In this document: positions 16,821 through 25,576 of the stretch, one piece after another | Layout of the letters: every line of letters begins with the position of its first letter | Numbering within the stretch: the stretch's first letter is position 1 | Assembly (NCBI GenBank): GCA_947494805.1 | Contig: CANLWK010000005.1 | Location: 171,273 to 235,272, forward strand | Direction of reading: 5' to 3' | Length of the DNA: 64,000 bases | Origin: an uncultured Croceitalea sp. | Lineage (GTDB): Bacteria; Bacteroidota; Bacteroidia; Flavobacteriales; Flavobacteriaceae | Program-made: the position numbers and the translations under genes | The notes under the pieces: generated by a model | Database searches by the model: none | What the model was told of the DNA's origin: nothing | What the model saw: only the letters and a program-made list of their open reading frames with translations

Positions 16821-18329
16821 TCAACGAATGACTTTTTTGAGCACTCCGAGAACACCCCTTATAAATGTGGCACTCGTCAATACTTTTACCACTGGATTCA
16901 TTCGGGTACTTCTGCTACGTGACGAACTTCTACGAGATTTGGGTTTTGCCTTTTCTTTTTCAGCGGCGGCCTCTGCTTTGGCAATCTTGTCGTTCAAAAT
17001 CTCATAGGCGCTTTCCCTATCAATTTCATCATTGTACTTTTTGATAAGGTCAGAAGCGTTTAAGACCGCTTTCAATTCTTTACCCGTTAGCACATCCATG
17101 CGGCTCATAGGTGCACGCAACATGGTAGCGGCCAAAGGTGTTGGACGCCCTTTTTCGTCAAGGGCAGAAATCAATGCCTCACCAATACCCAGTGAGGTGA
17201 GCACCTCTTTAGTATCATAAAATTCAGAATCGGGATAGTTTTCTGCGGTCAATTTGATGGCCTTTCGGTCTTTTGCGGTAAAAGCACGCAAAGCGTGCTG
17301 TACCTTCAATCCTAATTGTGATAATACGGCATCGGGTACGTCGGTCGGGTTTTGGGTCACAAAATACAATCCAATGCCTTTTGAACGAATCAGTTTGACA
17401 ATACTCTCAATTTGGTCCAAAAGGGCTTTTGAAGCTTCTTTAAAAATCAAATGGGCTTCATCAATGAACAAAATCAGCTCAGGTCGGTCACTGTCGCCCT
17501 GTTCAGGAAAAGTCGCATAGATTTCGGCCAATAGGCTCAGCATGAAGGTAGAGAACAATTTGGGTTTGTCTTGAATATCGGTCAATCGAATGATATTGAT
17601 ATAACCCCTTCCATTTTCATCAATACGTACCAAGTCATCAACATCAAAAGACTTCTCACCAAAGAACAAGTCAGCACCCTGTTGCTCTAATTCAATGATT
17701 TTTCTGAGAATGGTGCCGGTAGAACTGGTAGAGATACGTCCATAAGCAGACTGAAATTCCTTTTTACCTTCACCGGTGGCATATTGCAATACTTTTTTGA
17801 AATCTTTTAAATCGAGTAGCGGTAATTTGTTGTCATCACAATATTTAAAAACGACGGCAACAATACCTTCTTGGGTCACGGTCAAATCTAAAATTCGAGA
17901 TAAAAGTACAGGGCCAAATTCTGATACCGTTGCCCGCAAGCGTACGCCATTCTGTTCTGAAAGGGACATGATTTCTACAGGAAATCCGGTTGCCTCAAAA
18001 GGCAATCCAATAGCCGCATGGCGCTCGTCAATCTTGGGGTGGCCTGGACTGGGTTGTGCGATACCGCTCAAATCTCCCTTTAAGTCCATCAACAAAACCG
18101 GAATGCCCTTGTTTGAAAGGTTTTCAGCAATCACTTGCAATGTTTTGGTTTTGCCCGTACCGGTGGCACCTGCAATTAAACCATGCCTGTTCAACGTTTT
18201 CAATGGCACTTTAACATAGGCTTCAGTTACGGTTTCTCCGTTCACCATTCCTGCGCCCATAGTGATAAAATCACCTTTGGTCGTGTAGCCTTTTTCTATA
18301 TGTGCGAAGAATTTTTCTTTGTCGCTCAT
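16821..18329 (-). CDS. HerA-like ATPase of the DUF853/YjgR family
   Basis: The protein has about 502 residues. Walker A (GATGTGKT) is near residue 54 and Walker B (LILFIDEAH) near 287, with VTQNPTDVPDAVLSQLG as the sensor region. The C-terminus has a low-complexity basic segment (KPKSRRSSSRSRSTR) and an amphipathic tail. The family is a FtsK/HerA-type hexameric ATPase of unknown biological role, generally conserved and not linked to a NurA nuclease. None is adjacent here. I chose ATG 18329; a TTG three codons upstream is an alternative. Seven-base tandem repeats flank the gene on both sides. The family call is firm. Confidence 0.92.
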   Translation of the reverse strand: MSDKEKFFAHIEKGYTTKGDFITMGAGMVNGETVTEAYVKVPLKTLNRHGLIAGATGTGKTKTLQVIAENLSNKGIPVLLMDLKGDLSGIAQPSPGHPKIDERHAAIGLPFEATGFPVEIMSLSEQNGVRLRATVSEFGPVLLSRILDLTVTQEGIVAVVFKYCDDNKLPLLDLKDFKKVLQYATGEGKKEFQSAYGRISTSSTGTILRKIIELEQQGADLFFGEKSFDVDDLVRIDENGRGYINIIRLTDIQDKPKLFSTFMLSLLAEIYATFPEQGDSDRPELILFIDEAHLIFKEASKALLDQIESIVKLIRSKGIGLYFVTQNPTDVPDAVLSQLGLKVQHALRAFTAKDRKAIKLTAENYPDSEFYDTKEVLTSLGIGEALISALDEKGRPTPLAATMLRAPMSRMDVLTGKELKAVLNASDLIKKYNDEIDRESAYEILNDKIAKAEAAAEKEKAKPKSRRSSSRSRSTRMNPVVKVLTSATFIRGVLGVLKKVIR

Positions 18330-18373
18330 TCGATTCAATTTTCGTAAAAATAGGGATACAAAGTAAGAAGTAC

Positions 18374-18394
18374 GAAATTAGAAATTAGAAATTA
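18374..18394. repeat. Three tandem copies of a second 7-bp unit
   Basis: GAAATTA is repeated three times without error, followed by AACAA. It lies upstream of the HerA-like gene, between it and the exported RidA gene. The period (7) equals that of the ten-copy array at the other end of the HerA-like gene, although the unit differs. Confidence 0.85.
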
Positions 18395-18448
18395 AACAAC
18401 CCTTAGTATATTGGTAGTAGTTTGTGTCAAACCGAAAACCTTTGAAAT

Positions 18449-18898
18449 ATGAAAAATAGTGCTAGAATTCTAATAGTATTGCTTGTTCTTATGACAACAG
18501 AAAGCATGTTGGCACAAGACGGTTCAGAAATTATTTTTCATAAGCCCGAAAACCCTGCGCGGGCTTCAGCTCCGTTCAGTGAAGCAGTGCAAGCAGGAAA
18601 TCTTTTCTTTTTGGCAGGGCAAATTGGAATGAATCGTGAAACGAATGTGTTGCCAGAAACCATTCAGGGGCAGACCGAACAGACCATTAAGAACATTCAA
18701 GGGGTTTTGGAGCACCATGGGATGACTTTGGATAATGTGGTAAAGTGTACGGTCATTTTAAGTGATATCGAAGATTTTAAGGCATTCAACAGTGTTTACA
18801 CACAATATTTCACCAAAAAACCTGCGCGGACCACTTTTGCTGCTAAAGATTTGGCCATTGGGGCAAAAATTGAAATTGATGTGATTGCCGTGAAATGA
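18449..18898 (+). CDS. Exported RidA (YjgF/YER057c/UK114) family protein
   Basis: The protein has 149 residues. A signal peptide (ILIVLLVLMTTESMLAQ, cleavage about residue 23) precedes a complete RidA domain. The signature region reads VVKCTVILSDIEDFKAFNSVY and is followed by PARTTFAAKDLAIGAKIEID, quoted in parts, with the conserved Arg of P-x-R-T. RidA deaminates reactive enamines and imines produced by PLP enzymes in the cytoplasm. A periplasmic form is less usual and its substrate is unknown. The start is supported by the signal peptide. It stands alone between the HerA-like gene and the lectin gene. Confidence 0.9.
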   Translation: MKNSARILIVLLVLMTTESMLAQDGSEIIFHKPENPARASAPFSEAVQAGNLFFLAGQIGMNRETNVLPETIQGQTEQTIKNIQGVLEHHGMTLDNVVKCTVILSDIEDFKAFNSVYTQYFTKKPARTTFAAKDLAIGAKIEIDVIAVK

Positions 18899-18991
18899 GG
18901 GTTTGACTTATCGAATTTATTGCAACATTGACAAAGAATTTTGCCCACTTTGTCTTATTTTACCATATTGCCGTGTTACGCCCACTTAAAT

Positions 18992-21529
18992 ATGTATAAA
19001 CTCAAAACAACATTGGCCGCCTTAAAGTGCTTTGATGAGAAGGGGGTATGTGCATTTGTTTTGTTCTTTCTTGCTTGCATTTTTGGCAATGCGCAAGAGA
19101 ATGAAGCACCGGTCGTAACGGCCGTAGGAGATCAGATTTATTGCCCCCTGAGCATCATTCCAATTGTTACATCATTCAATATCGTAGATGTTGATGATGT
19201 TGAGATTGATGAATTCTCAATTCAAATTTCTGAAGGATATCAACGTGGACGTGATATTTTAAGATTGAGCAACACCCATTCAGAGATAAGCACTTCATGG
19301 AACGATAAGGAGGGGAAACTAACCATTAAGGGTGTTGCTGGCCGTCCAGTTTTGTATGCCGATTTGATTCCGGCTGTTTTGGACGTGGTTTTTGAAAGCA
19401 CTGCGAACAACCCAACTGAAGAGAAATACTTTTCTTTAACTGCGGGAAGTGCAAATTATTTACCAGAAACAGGCCATTATTATGAATATGTTCCCTTTAT
19501 AGGGATACCTTGGAATGAGGCCAGAACTGCCGCCGAGAACCGTACCTTTTTTGGGTTGCAGGGATATCTGGTAACGATTTCTTCTCAAGCGGAAGCACAG
19601 CTATCTGGAGAACAAGCGGCCGGCACAGGATGGATAGGGGGGTCTGATTCAGAATTTGAGGGTGTTTGGAAATGGATGACCGGACCAGAGGCGGGAACTG
19701 TTTTTTGGAATGGCAGTTTCAACGGCAGTAGTCCAAACTATGCTTTCTGGAATACCCAAGAACCAAATAATTTAAATGATGAGGATTATGCTCATATCAC
19801 CGCACCAGGAGTTGGTATTCCGGGCTCATGGAATGATTTGCCCATTGCGGGTGCTGCGTCCGGAGATTTTCAACCAAAAGGGTATGTTGTGGAATATGGG
19901 GGCATGCCCGGAGACCCCGTATTGAATCTTTCGGCGAGTACAAGGCTAACCATACCTAAAATTAGTGAAACCATTTCTGGTGAGATCTGTGGAGCAGGTC
20001 AGGTTACACTTGAAGCGAAAGCTTCAATGGGTGAGGTGGTCTGGTTTGATACAGCTGTTGGGGAAACTCCATTGTTCACTGGCGATACGTTTGTGACCCA
20101 ACCGTTGGTTGGCGATACTACTTTTTATGTGGTTGCCTCTGAAAACGGCTGTTTGTCCGGACAGCGAACGCCTATAGAGGCTATCGTAAAACCAAAGCCT
20201 TCCATTAACGATAATCTAATAATTTCAAATTGTGATGAAGATGGACTAGCAGATGGTTTTACCGATTTTGACCTTACATCCTACCTCTCATTGATGAAGT
20301 CAGATTTTGAAAACCACACCTTCACCTTCCATTTATCAGAAGTTGATGCTGAATCCAATAGCAATGTTCAAAATGCCGCGAGTTTTAACAACAGCATTGC
20401 CGATGAGGTTTTTTTTAGGGTTCAGAGAACTGGTGATGACTGTTATGTCGTTGGACGATTGCTCTTAGATGTTTCTACCACATCTTTTTCCGATAATTTT
20501 GTTTTTGAACTTCAAACATGTGACACCGATGAAGCCGATGGTATTTCAATTTTTGACTTAGAAGCTGCCGAGCAGGTTATGCTTTCAGAGTTTTCAGATA
20601 ACCAAGGACTATCAGTTTCATTTTTCAGAACAAATGAAGAAGCTATTCTAAGACGTAATGAAATTCAAAACCGTAGTGCTTACGAAAACAATAATCCCAT
20701 AAGCGAAACCCTCTTTGTTCGCGTAGATGATGAACTTTCGGGCACATGTTTTGGTATTGGCGAACACTTGTTGCTGACGGTACAGCCCACCCCCATATTT
20801 GAATTGTTACCGACCTATAGCTTTTGCACGGGTAGCTCTGTTACCATAGCACCTTTGGGAGCAATGGAAGAGTACGATTACCAATGGTACAAAGAAGGGA
20901 CACTGGTTGATTCTTCCAATAGAGTAATAGTCTCTGAAGTAGGAAATTACAACGTTATTGCAACAACAATTGATGGATGCTCGTCTAAAGCTGTTGCGTT
21001 TAAGGTAGAAGAATCAGGCCCTCCGGTTTTCACATCACAATTGATAGTTATTGATACCAACGGCGATATTGCGACCATTGCGGTCAGTAATGAAAATGGC
21101 GAACTTGGTTTGGGTCGTTATGAGTATGCCCTTGACTCTCCTTTTGGTCCTTTTCAGACCAATCCGATTTTCGAAAACGTTCCTGTTGGCTTGCATACTA
21201 TTTATGCCCTTGACCTAAATGGATGTGGTGCCGATGAGATAACTTTTGGGGTGGTAGGCTTGCCCAAATTTTTCACTCCTAATAATGACACTATAAATGA
21301 TGAGTTCAGTGTCTTTGGGCTAACGGAGAATTTCTATCAACAGGCCATGCTTTTTGTCTATGACCGTTACGGGGCCTTGATTGCCCAGGTTGATGCAATG
21401 AATTCAAGTTGGAATGGCGCTTTGGCCGGGATGAGGATGCCACCCTCTGATTATTGGTACGTGTTAGAATTGGTCGATATAGATGGTTTGAGCACTAAAA
21501 CCACCGGACATTTTACGCTGAAGCAATAA
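18992..21529 (+). CDS. Type IX-secreted C-type lectin domain protein with a gliding-motility-type C-terminal sorting domain
   Basis: The protein has 845 residues from ATG 18992; a TTG start 51 bases earlier would spoil the signal peptide. Signal peptide at about 18-34 (AFVLFFLACIFGNAQ). A C-type lectin domain spans about 160-300 (WNEARTAAENR, then GWIGGSD, WNTQEPNN and WND). Repeated beta-sandwich segments with paired Cys follow at about 310-750 (NCDEDGLADGFTDFDL repeats). A type B type IX sorting domain occupies about 757-845 (FFTPNNDTINDEF ... YDRYG ... SSWNG). Such proteins are carried across the outer membrane by the PorSS/T9SS and attached or released. C-type lectins bind sugars with Ca2+ in some members. 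The ligand is unknown. Confidence 0.9.
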   Translation: MYKLKTTLAALKCFDEKGVCAFVLFFLACIFGNAQENEAPVVTAVGDQIYCPLSIIPIVTSFNIVDVDDVEIDEFSIQISEGYQRGRDILRLSNTHSEISTSWNDKEGKLTIKGVAGRPVLYADLIPAVLDVVFESTANNPTEEKYFSLTAGSANYLPETGHYYEYVPFIGIPWNEARTAAENRTFFGLQGYLVTISSQAEAQLSGEQAAGTGWIGGSDSEFEGVWKWMTGPEAGTVFWNGSFNGSSPNYAFWNTQEPNNLNDEDYAHITAPGVGIPGSWNDLPIAGAASGDFQPKGYVVEYGGMPGDPVLNLSASTRLTIPKISETISGEICGAGQVTLEAKASMGEVVWFDTAVGETPLFTGDTFVTQPLVGDTTFYVVASENGCLSGQRTPIEAIVKPKPSINDNLIISNCDEDGLADGFTDFDLTSYLSLMKSDFENHTFTFHLSEVDAESNSNVQNAASFNNSIADEVFFRVQRTGDDCYVVGRLLLDVSTTSFSDNFVFELQTCDTDEADGISIFDLEAAEQVMLSEFSDNQGLSVSFFRTNEEAILRRNEIQNRSAYENNNPISETLFVRVDDELSGTCFGIGEHLLLTVQPTPIFELLPTYSFCTGSSVTIAPLGAMEEYDYQWYKEGTLVDSSNRVIVSEVGNYNVIATTIDGCSSKAVAFKVEESGPPVFTSQLIVIDTNGDIATIAVSNENGELGLGRYEYALDSPFGPFQTNPIFENVPVGLHTIYALDLNGCGADEITFGVVGLPKFFTPNNDTINDEFSVFGLTENFYQQAMLFVYDRYGALIAQVDAMNSSWNGALAGMRMPPSDYWYVLELVDIDGLSTKTTGHFTLKQ

Positions 21530-21564
21530 TATGGTCGGAATAGATCTAAACTAGATGTTAGCAT

Positions 21565-21572
21565 TATCTTTG
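21565..21572 (+). promoter_or_regulatory. -7 promoter element ahead of queE
   Basis: TATCTTTG is a perfect TAnnTTTG. It ends 4 bases before ATG 21577, so transcription would start at or just after that ATG. No TTG lies at the expected distance upstream. See the gene entry for what this means for the start codon. Confidence 0.5.
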
Positions 21573-21576
21573 CAGC

Positions 21577-22209
21577 ATGGTTTTAGAAGAGGTGATGCAT
21601 TTGGTTGATAAAGGAGCAATGCTTCCGTTGATGGAAGAATTTTATACGATTCAGGGAGAAGGCTATCATAAGGGAACTGCGGCATACTTTGTGCGTATCG
21701 GTGGTTGTGACGTTGGGTGTCATTGGTGTGATGTCAAAGAAAGTTGGAACGCACAAACGCATCCACCCACTAAAATCGAAAGTATTGTTGAAAATGCTGC
21801 CAAGTATTCCGACACCATAGTAATCACGGGTGGTGAGCCATTGACATGGGATATGGGGCCGTTGACTGCTGCGTTAAAGGCTAAAAACCTAAATATTCAT
21901 ATTGAAACTTCTGGAGCATATCCTTTGACCGGTCATTGGGACTGGATTTGTCTTTCACCAAAAAAGAATAAACTTCCCGAAAACGATATTTATGGCAAGG
22001 CCCATGAGCTAAAGGTCATCGTTTATAATAAACATGATTTAGTTTTTGCCGAAGAACAAGCGGTAAAGGTGAGTGACAACTGTATCTTGTATTTGCAGCC
22101 AGAATGGAGCGTTCGGGAAAAAGTTACCCCGATGATCGTAGATTACGTCATGAAACATCCGAAATGGAAGGTTTCGTTACAGACCCATAAATACTTGAAT
22201 ATTCCTTAG
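21577..22209 (+). CDS. queE: 7-carboxy-7-deazaguanine synthase (QueE), radical SAM
   Basis: The protein has 210 residues from ATG 21577. The radical SAM cluster motif is Cys44-x3-Cys48-x2-Cys51 (CDVGCHWC), the non-bulky spacing used by this group. FYTIQGEG at the N-terminus, TGGEPL and IETSGAYP follow as in QueE. It rearranges carboxytetrahydropterin to the 7-deazaguanine core of queuosine in the cytoplasm. The -7 box at 21565-21572 is so close that the real start may be ATG 21595 or ATG 21619, the latter aligning best with other QueE proteins, which begin just before the FY-x-IQGEG motif. No other queuosine gene is adjacent. Its stop codon overlaps that of the convergent gene (TTAG). Confidence 0.93.
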   Translation: MVLEEVMHLVDKGAMLPLMEEFYTIQGEGYHKGTAAYFVRIGGCDVGCHWCDVKESWNAQTHPPTKIESIVENAAKYSDTIVITGGEPLTWDMGPLTAALKAKNLNIHIETSGAYPLTGHWDWICLSPKKNKLPENDIYGKAHELKVIVYNKHDLVFAEEQAVKVSDNCILYLQPEWSVREKVTPMIVDYVMKHPKWKVSLQTHKYLNIP

Positions 22210-23105
22210 CTGCTCGAGTTAGGGCGACCTCCATTACTTTCAAGATCAAGAAGACATTCTGCATCTAAGGGCGGCGCGGCAGCGGCACCCCTTGATACCC
22301 GCAGTTCCATTTGTTTTAATAACTGAAGTCCGTTCAAAGAACACGAAGAGTGTACCTTGCCTTTTGCTGCTGAGGCACCTAACAACTTGCTCACAGCACC
22401 AAATTGCAGTTCGGCACGCATCAAACATGGGTTTTCAACACAATGGCTGTCCGCTTCAGGGTCTTCATGATCATTGACGGGCGTTGTGCCTAGATTGACC
22501 AACCCGAATAAATGCCCAAATTCATGGTTCAGAGTTGCGGTTTCTATCTCTTCGATGGTTACCGTTCTGCTACGATTTGCTAAAAGTCGTATGGTACTTT
22601 CAAAAATGATCATTGAGGTGTTGCGATAGACTGCACCCAAGGTAACCAGACCTTCATCTAGATCATCACCATCTGAAGCTGCATCGGCAAAGAAAATGTA
22701 TATGGCCAAGGTACTACCGTCATTATAAGCTGTTCTATTATCTTGCTCTAGCTCGTCTATTTCGTCCAAAGTCAAAAACTCTTGGCCAGTTGAGGCAATT
22801 TCACGATATATGATTTCGATATCCGTTTTGAAGGTATTGGCCCGTAAGAAGTCTTGAAACCCTGACATAGCAGCATCTGAAGGCCTGAAGCCTGGAGCGT
22901 ACGCCGCCTCTATCACTAATTTGTCAAAACGCGAATTCGAGAGAATATCGTTTGCTGAGGCGCCTGTGGCCAAAAGATTTTGGGACTTGTCCACTTGGGC
23001 CGGCCCATCGTCTTCATTTGGTGTAGAAGTATTGTTGTCACTTGAACTGCATGATACTAATAATACAATAGCCAAAATGGCATGCAAAAAACTTCTAATG
23101 TTCAT
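22206..23105 (-). CDS. Lipoprotein with a metallopeptidase-type HExxH site
   Basis: The protein has 299 residues. The lipoprotein signal is LAIVLLVSCSSSDN, with Cys at about 19. The motif NHEFGHLFGL at about residue 191 is a zincin HExxHxxG site; NDHED and HC follow about 15 residues later, as in metzincin-like membrane proteases. Several acidic stretches and a serine-rich tail flank the domain. Related Bacteroidota proteins are annotated as membrane metalloproteases with unknown substrate. The gene converges on queE, and the two stop codons share TTAG (22206-22209), leaving no intergenic spacer and no room for a separate terminator. Confidence 0.78.
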   Translation of the reverse strand: MNIRSFLHAILAIVLLVSCSSSDNNTSTPNEDDGPAQVDKSQNLLATGASANDILSNSRFDKLVIEAAYAPGFRPSDAAMSGFQDFLRANTFKTDIEIIYREIASTGQEFLTLDEIDELEQDNRTAYNDGSTLAIYIFFADAASDGDDLDEGLVTLGAVYRNTSMIIFESTIRLLANRSRTVTIEEIETATLNHEFGHLFGLVNLGTTPVNDHEDPEADSHCVENPCLMRAELQFGAVSKLLGASAAKGKVHSSCSLNGLQLLKQMELRVSRGAAAAPPLDAECLLDLESNGGRPNSSS

Positions 23106-23145
23106 AGCTCAACTTTGTTTAAATAACGAAGCATATCAGCTTCTA

Positions 23146-23856
23146 TTATGATTTTAAGGCAAGTTTGGCTAAATAGTCGTAATGTTCCCCTTGCATTACA
23201 AGTTCGCAGTCAAAACCATTGACGGTACAAACTCTTGTTAAGGTCTCAAAATCTACATATAACCATTTGAACCGTTCCCCAAAACTATTTTTATAGGCCA
23301 TTTGAAATTCAACCTCTCCGTAATACCTACCATTATCAGGAATCCAATAGCCGCCATCTTCATCTTGATCGAACATATAAATAATATTGCTTGAGTCGAG
23401 CAATATTTGACCATCAGGCAGCAACAACGATTCAAAATGTTTCAAATAAACACCCAACTGTTCTAGAGCACCTGCGATGCCGATACCGTTCATCAATAGT
23501 AGAAGCGTATCAAACTTCGTTCCAGAAAAGTTGAGAATATTGTTTTGAACGGTCTTTTGAACACCTCGGGAGGTGCAAACACTGATGGCGCCATGAGAAA
23601 TGTCGAGCGCGGTACAATCCAATTCTTTCGCCTGTAAATACAAGCTGTGACCGCCTGCACCGCAACCAATATCTAAAACCTTTCCCTTGCAAAGCTCGAG
23701 TGCTCTTTGTTCAATTTTGGGCATCTCTTCAAAAGTCCGGAATAAATAGGGGAGAGGTATCACATCTTCTTCATCCAACGAAGAATAGGTGGTAATATCT
23801 TCAGTGTAGTTGTTGTTTTGAAAATCTAAAAGCGCCTGTCCTATGATATCTTTCAT
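23146..23856 (-). CDS. Class I SAM-dependent methyltransferase
   Basis: The protein has about 236 residues from ATG 23856, preferred over ATG 23874 because homologous proteins begin with a short D-x-I-G-x-A-L segment and the upstream six residues fall where a promoter would lie. Motif I is VLDIGCGAGGHSL at about 61-73. Acidic TALDIS forms the adenosine-binding loop, and FDTLLLLMNGIG is motif IV-like. The fold continues to the C-terminus. The substrate is unknown. It is divergent from the YkgJ-type gene, with 47 bases between start codons, and separated from the HExxH lipoprotein by 40 bases in the same direction. Confidence 0.87.
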   Translation of the reverse strand: MKDIIGQALLDFQNNNYTEDITTYSSLDEEDVIPLPYLFRTFEEMPKIEQRALELCKGKVLDIGCGAGGHSLYLQAKELDCTALDISHGAISVCTSRGVQKTVQNNILNFSGTKFDTLLLLMNGIGIAGALEQLGVYLKHFESLLLPDGQILLDSSNIIYMFDQDEDGGYWIPDNGRYYGEVEFQMAYKNSFGERFKWLYVDFETLTRVCTVNGFDCELVMQGEHYDYLAKLALKS

Positions 23857-23890
23857 GGGTAAGATAAAATGCAAATGTGCTACTTTTTTT

Positions 23891-23898
23891 TAGGTTTG
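23891..23898 (+). promoter_or_regulatory. -7 promoter element of the YkgJ-type gene
   Basis: TAGGTTTG is a perfect TAnnTTTG and ends 5 bases before ATG 23904. The expected transcript would be leaderless or nearly so. No clear TTG lies 17-23 bases upstream. Confidence 0.5.
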
Positions 23899-23903
23899 TA
23901 CCT

Positions 23904-24398
23904 ATGCAAGATGAATTAGCGCGATTACCACAAAGGGCTGCCGAAAAGTACGGAGAGAATAAAAAGTTTTTTGCAAAGTTGAAGAAGAAGGTCCCCAAAA
24001 ACCTCGACTATCTGATGCAAGAGCTCCATCATGATGAATTTGAACGAACGGATTGTTTGACATGTGCAAACTGTTGTAAAACAACAGGGCCGTTGTTCAC
24101 AAATACCGATATCGAGCGAATTTCCAAATACTTTCGTCTGAAACCATCAGCTTTTATTGACCAATACCTCCGTCTTGATGAAGAAAACGACTATGTGCTC
24201 AAACAGGTTCCCTGTACTTTTTTAGGCGCAGATAACTATTGCTCCATTTATGATGTGCGGCCTAAGGCCTGTCGGGAGTTTCCGCATACGGATAGGAAAA
24301 AATTCCACCAAATCAGTAAATTGACCCTAAAGAATACTGCTATTTGCCCTGCTGCTTTCAATATCGTAGAGGAGATGAAAAGAAGAATAGATTTTTAG
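23904..24398 (+). CDS. YkgJ-family zinc/iron cysteine-cluster protein
   Basis: The protein has 164 residues from ATG 23904; an ATG 27 bases earlier lies upstream of the promoter element and is rejected. Cysteine clusters: CLTCANCCK near 52-60, PCTFL..CSIYDVRPKAC near 105-130 and ICPAAF near the end, the hallmark of the YkgJ (CxxCxxCC) family. These Cys are thought to bind a metal or an Fe-S cluster. The biological role is not established. The short gap to the divergent methyltransferase may hold shared promoters. Confidence 0.9.
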   Translation: MQDELARLPQRAAEKYGENKKFFAKLKKKVPKNLDYLMQELHHDEFERTDCLTCANCCKTTGPLFTNTDIERISKYFRLKPSAFIDQYLRLDEENDYVLKQVPCTFLGADNYCSIYDVRPKACREFPHTDRKKFHQISKLTLKNTAICPAAFNIVEEMKRRIDF

Positions 24399-24559
24399 GA
24401 GTTAGGAATAAGTTCAAGATGTATTGTAGACAATGAACAGTGAACAGAGGTTGGTAATCAACAGTAAGTGGTTGGACGAAATGCGCTATAAATAGATCAG
24501 TTTTTGATTTCCACTAACCACCCCTCCTATTCAATATAAATCCGTATTTTTAGGCAGCT

Positions 24560-25393
24560 ATGGAAACGATAATCACCTATTTTGAAAACATACCGCCGTT
24601 GCACCGAAGTCTTATTTTGGTTGGTGGAATCACCTTTTTTTGGATTTTAGAAGGCATCGTTCCTTTGTTCAGTGTCAAGTATAAGAAATGGCGCCATGCC
24701 GTGCCCAATTTCTTTTTTACATTGACCACCATTATCATCAATTTTCCATTGGCCTTTCTGTTGCTAAAAACATCAGATTGGACTGTTACAAATGATTTCG
24801 GAATCATCAATTGGTTGCCCGAAATGCCATTGTGGCTCTATGTGGTATTAGGATTGCTGTTGCTAGATTTGATTGGTGCTTATACTGCGCATTTGGTTGA
24901 GCATAAGGTCAAACCACTTTGGATGGTACATCTCGTTCACCACTCTGACCATAATGTTGACACTACAACGGCGAACCGCCACCATCCTTTGGAAAGCTTG
25001 ATTCGCTACGTGTTTACTTTAATTGGAGTATTCGTGGTCGGTGCACCCATTGGCATCATAATGCTGTACCAAAGCATGTCGGTAGTACTATCACAGTTCA
25101 ATCATGCCAATATTCGATTGCCCCGTAAACTTGATAGGGCACTCAGTTGGGTTATTGTTTCTCCAGATATGCATAAAGTGCACCACCACTTTGTATTGCC
25201 CTATACCGATTCCAATTATGGCAACATTTTTTCGATATGGGATAGGCTTTTTGGTACGTTTATGGAGTTGGATCCTGATAAAATCACCTATGGTGTGGAT
25301 ACGTTCCCTGACGAAAAAGAAAACAGCAGTATCGTTGGGTTGTTAAAACAACCGTTTCATAAATACCGAAAACCTACCACAGGTAGTTTGTAA
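24560..25393 (+). CDS. Sterol desaturase/fatty acid hydroxylase superfamily membrane protein
   Basis: The protein has 277 residues with about four membrane helices in the first 170. The di-iron histidine boxes are complete: HLVEH, HLVHHSDHN, HHPLE and HKVHHH near the C-terminal third, followed by the typical NYGNIFSIWDRLFGTF. The family uses a non-haem di-iron site with O2 to hydroxylate or desaturate lipids, carotenoids or sterol-like molecules in the inner membrane. The electron donor and lipid are not evident. Its stop overlaps the start of a 60-residue membrane protein (TAATG), so the two are translationally coupled. Confidence 0.92.
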   Translation: METIITYFENIPPLHRSLILVGGITFFWILEGIVPLFSVKYKKWRHAVPNFFFTLTTIIINFPLAFLLLKTSDWTVTNDFGIINWLPEMPLWLYVVLGLLLLDLIGAYTAHLVEHKVKPLWMVHLVHHSDHNVDTTTANRHHPLESLIRYVFTLIGVFVVGAPIGIIMLYQSMSVVLSQFNHANIRLPRKLDRALSWVIVSPDMHKVHHHFVLPYTDSNYGNIFSIWDRLFGTFMELDPDKITYGVDTFPDEKENSSIVGLLKQPFHKYRKPTTGSL

Positions 25394-25575
25394 TGGGCCA
25401 AAAGATGACAAAAAATAAAGGAAAAGGTGCCAAAATGGGTATGGTTATAGGCATCATAGGTTTTCTGGCGGGCATTTTTCTTGTGATACAAGAAAATTAT
25501 CTTATTGGAATTTCTGGTGGTATAGCCAGTGCAGGGCTTGCATGGATAAACTATAATGCTACCAAACAAAACTAA
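25393..25575 (+). CDS. Tiny two-helix membrane protein coupled to the hydroxylase
   Basis: The protein has 60 residues. A lysine-rich N-terminus (KMTKNKGKGAK) precedes a helical hairpin: residues about 17-34 (MVIGIIGFLAGIFLVI) and 39-53. The ATG overlaps the hydroxylase stop (TAATG at 25391-25395), a strong sign of coupled expression. It might be a small subunit or stabiliser of the hydroxylase, but this is inference only. Its stop lies 1 base from the convergent NamZ-type gene. Confidence 0.72.
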   Translation: MGQKMTKNKGKGAKMGMVIGIIGFLAGIFLVIQENYLIGISGGIASAGLAWINYNATKQN

Positions 25576-25576
25576 T

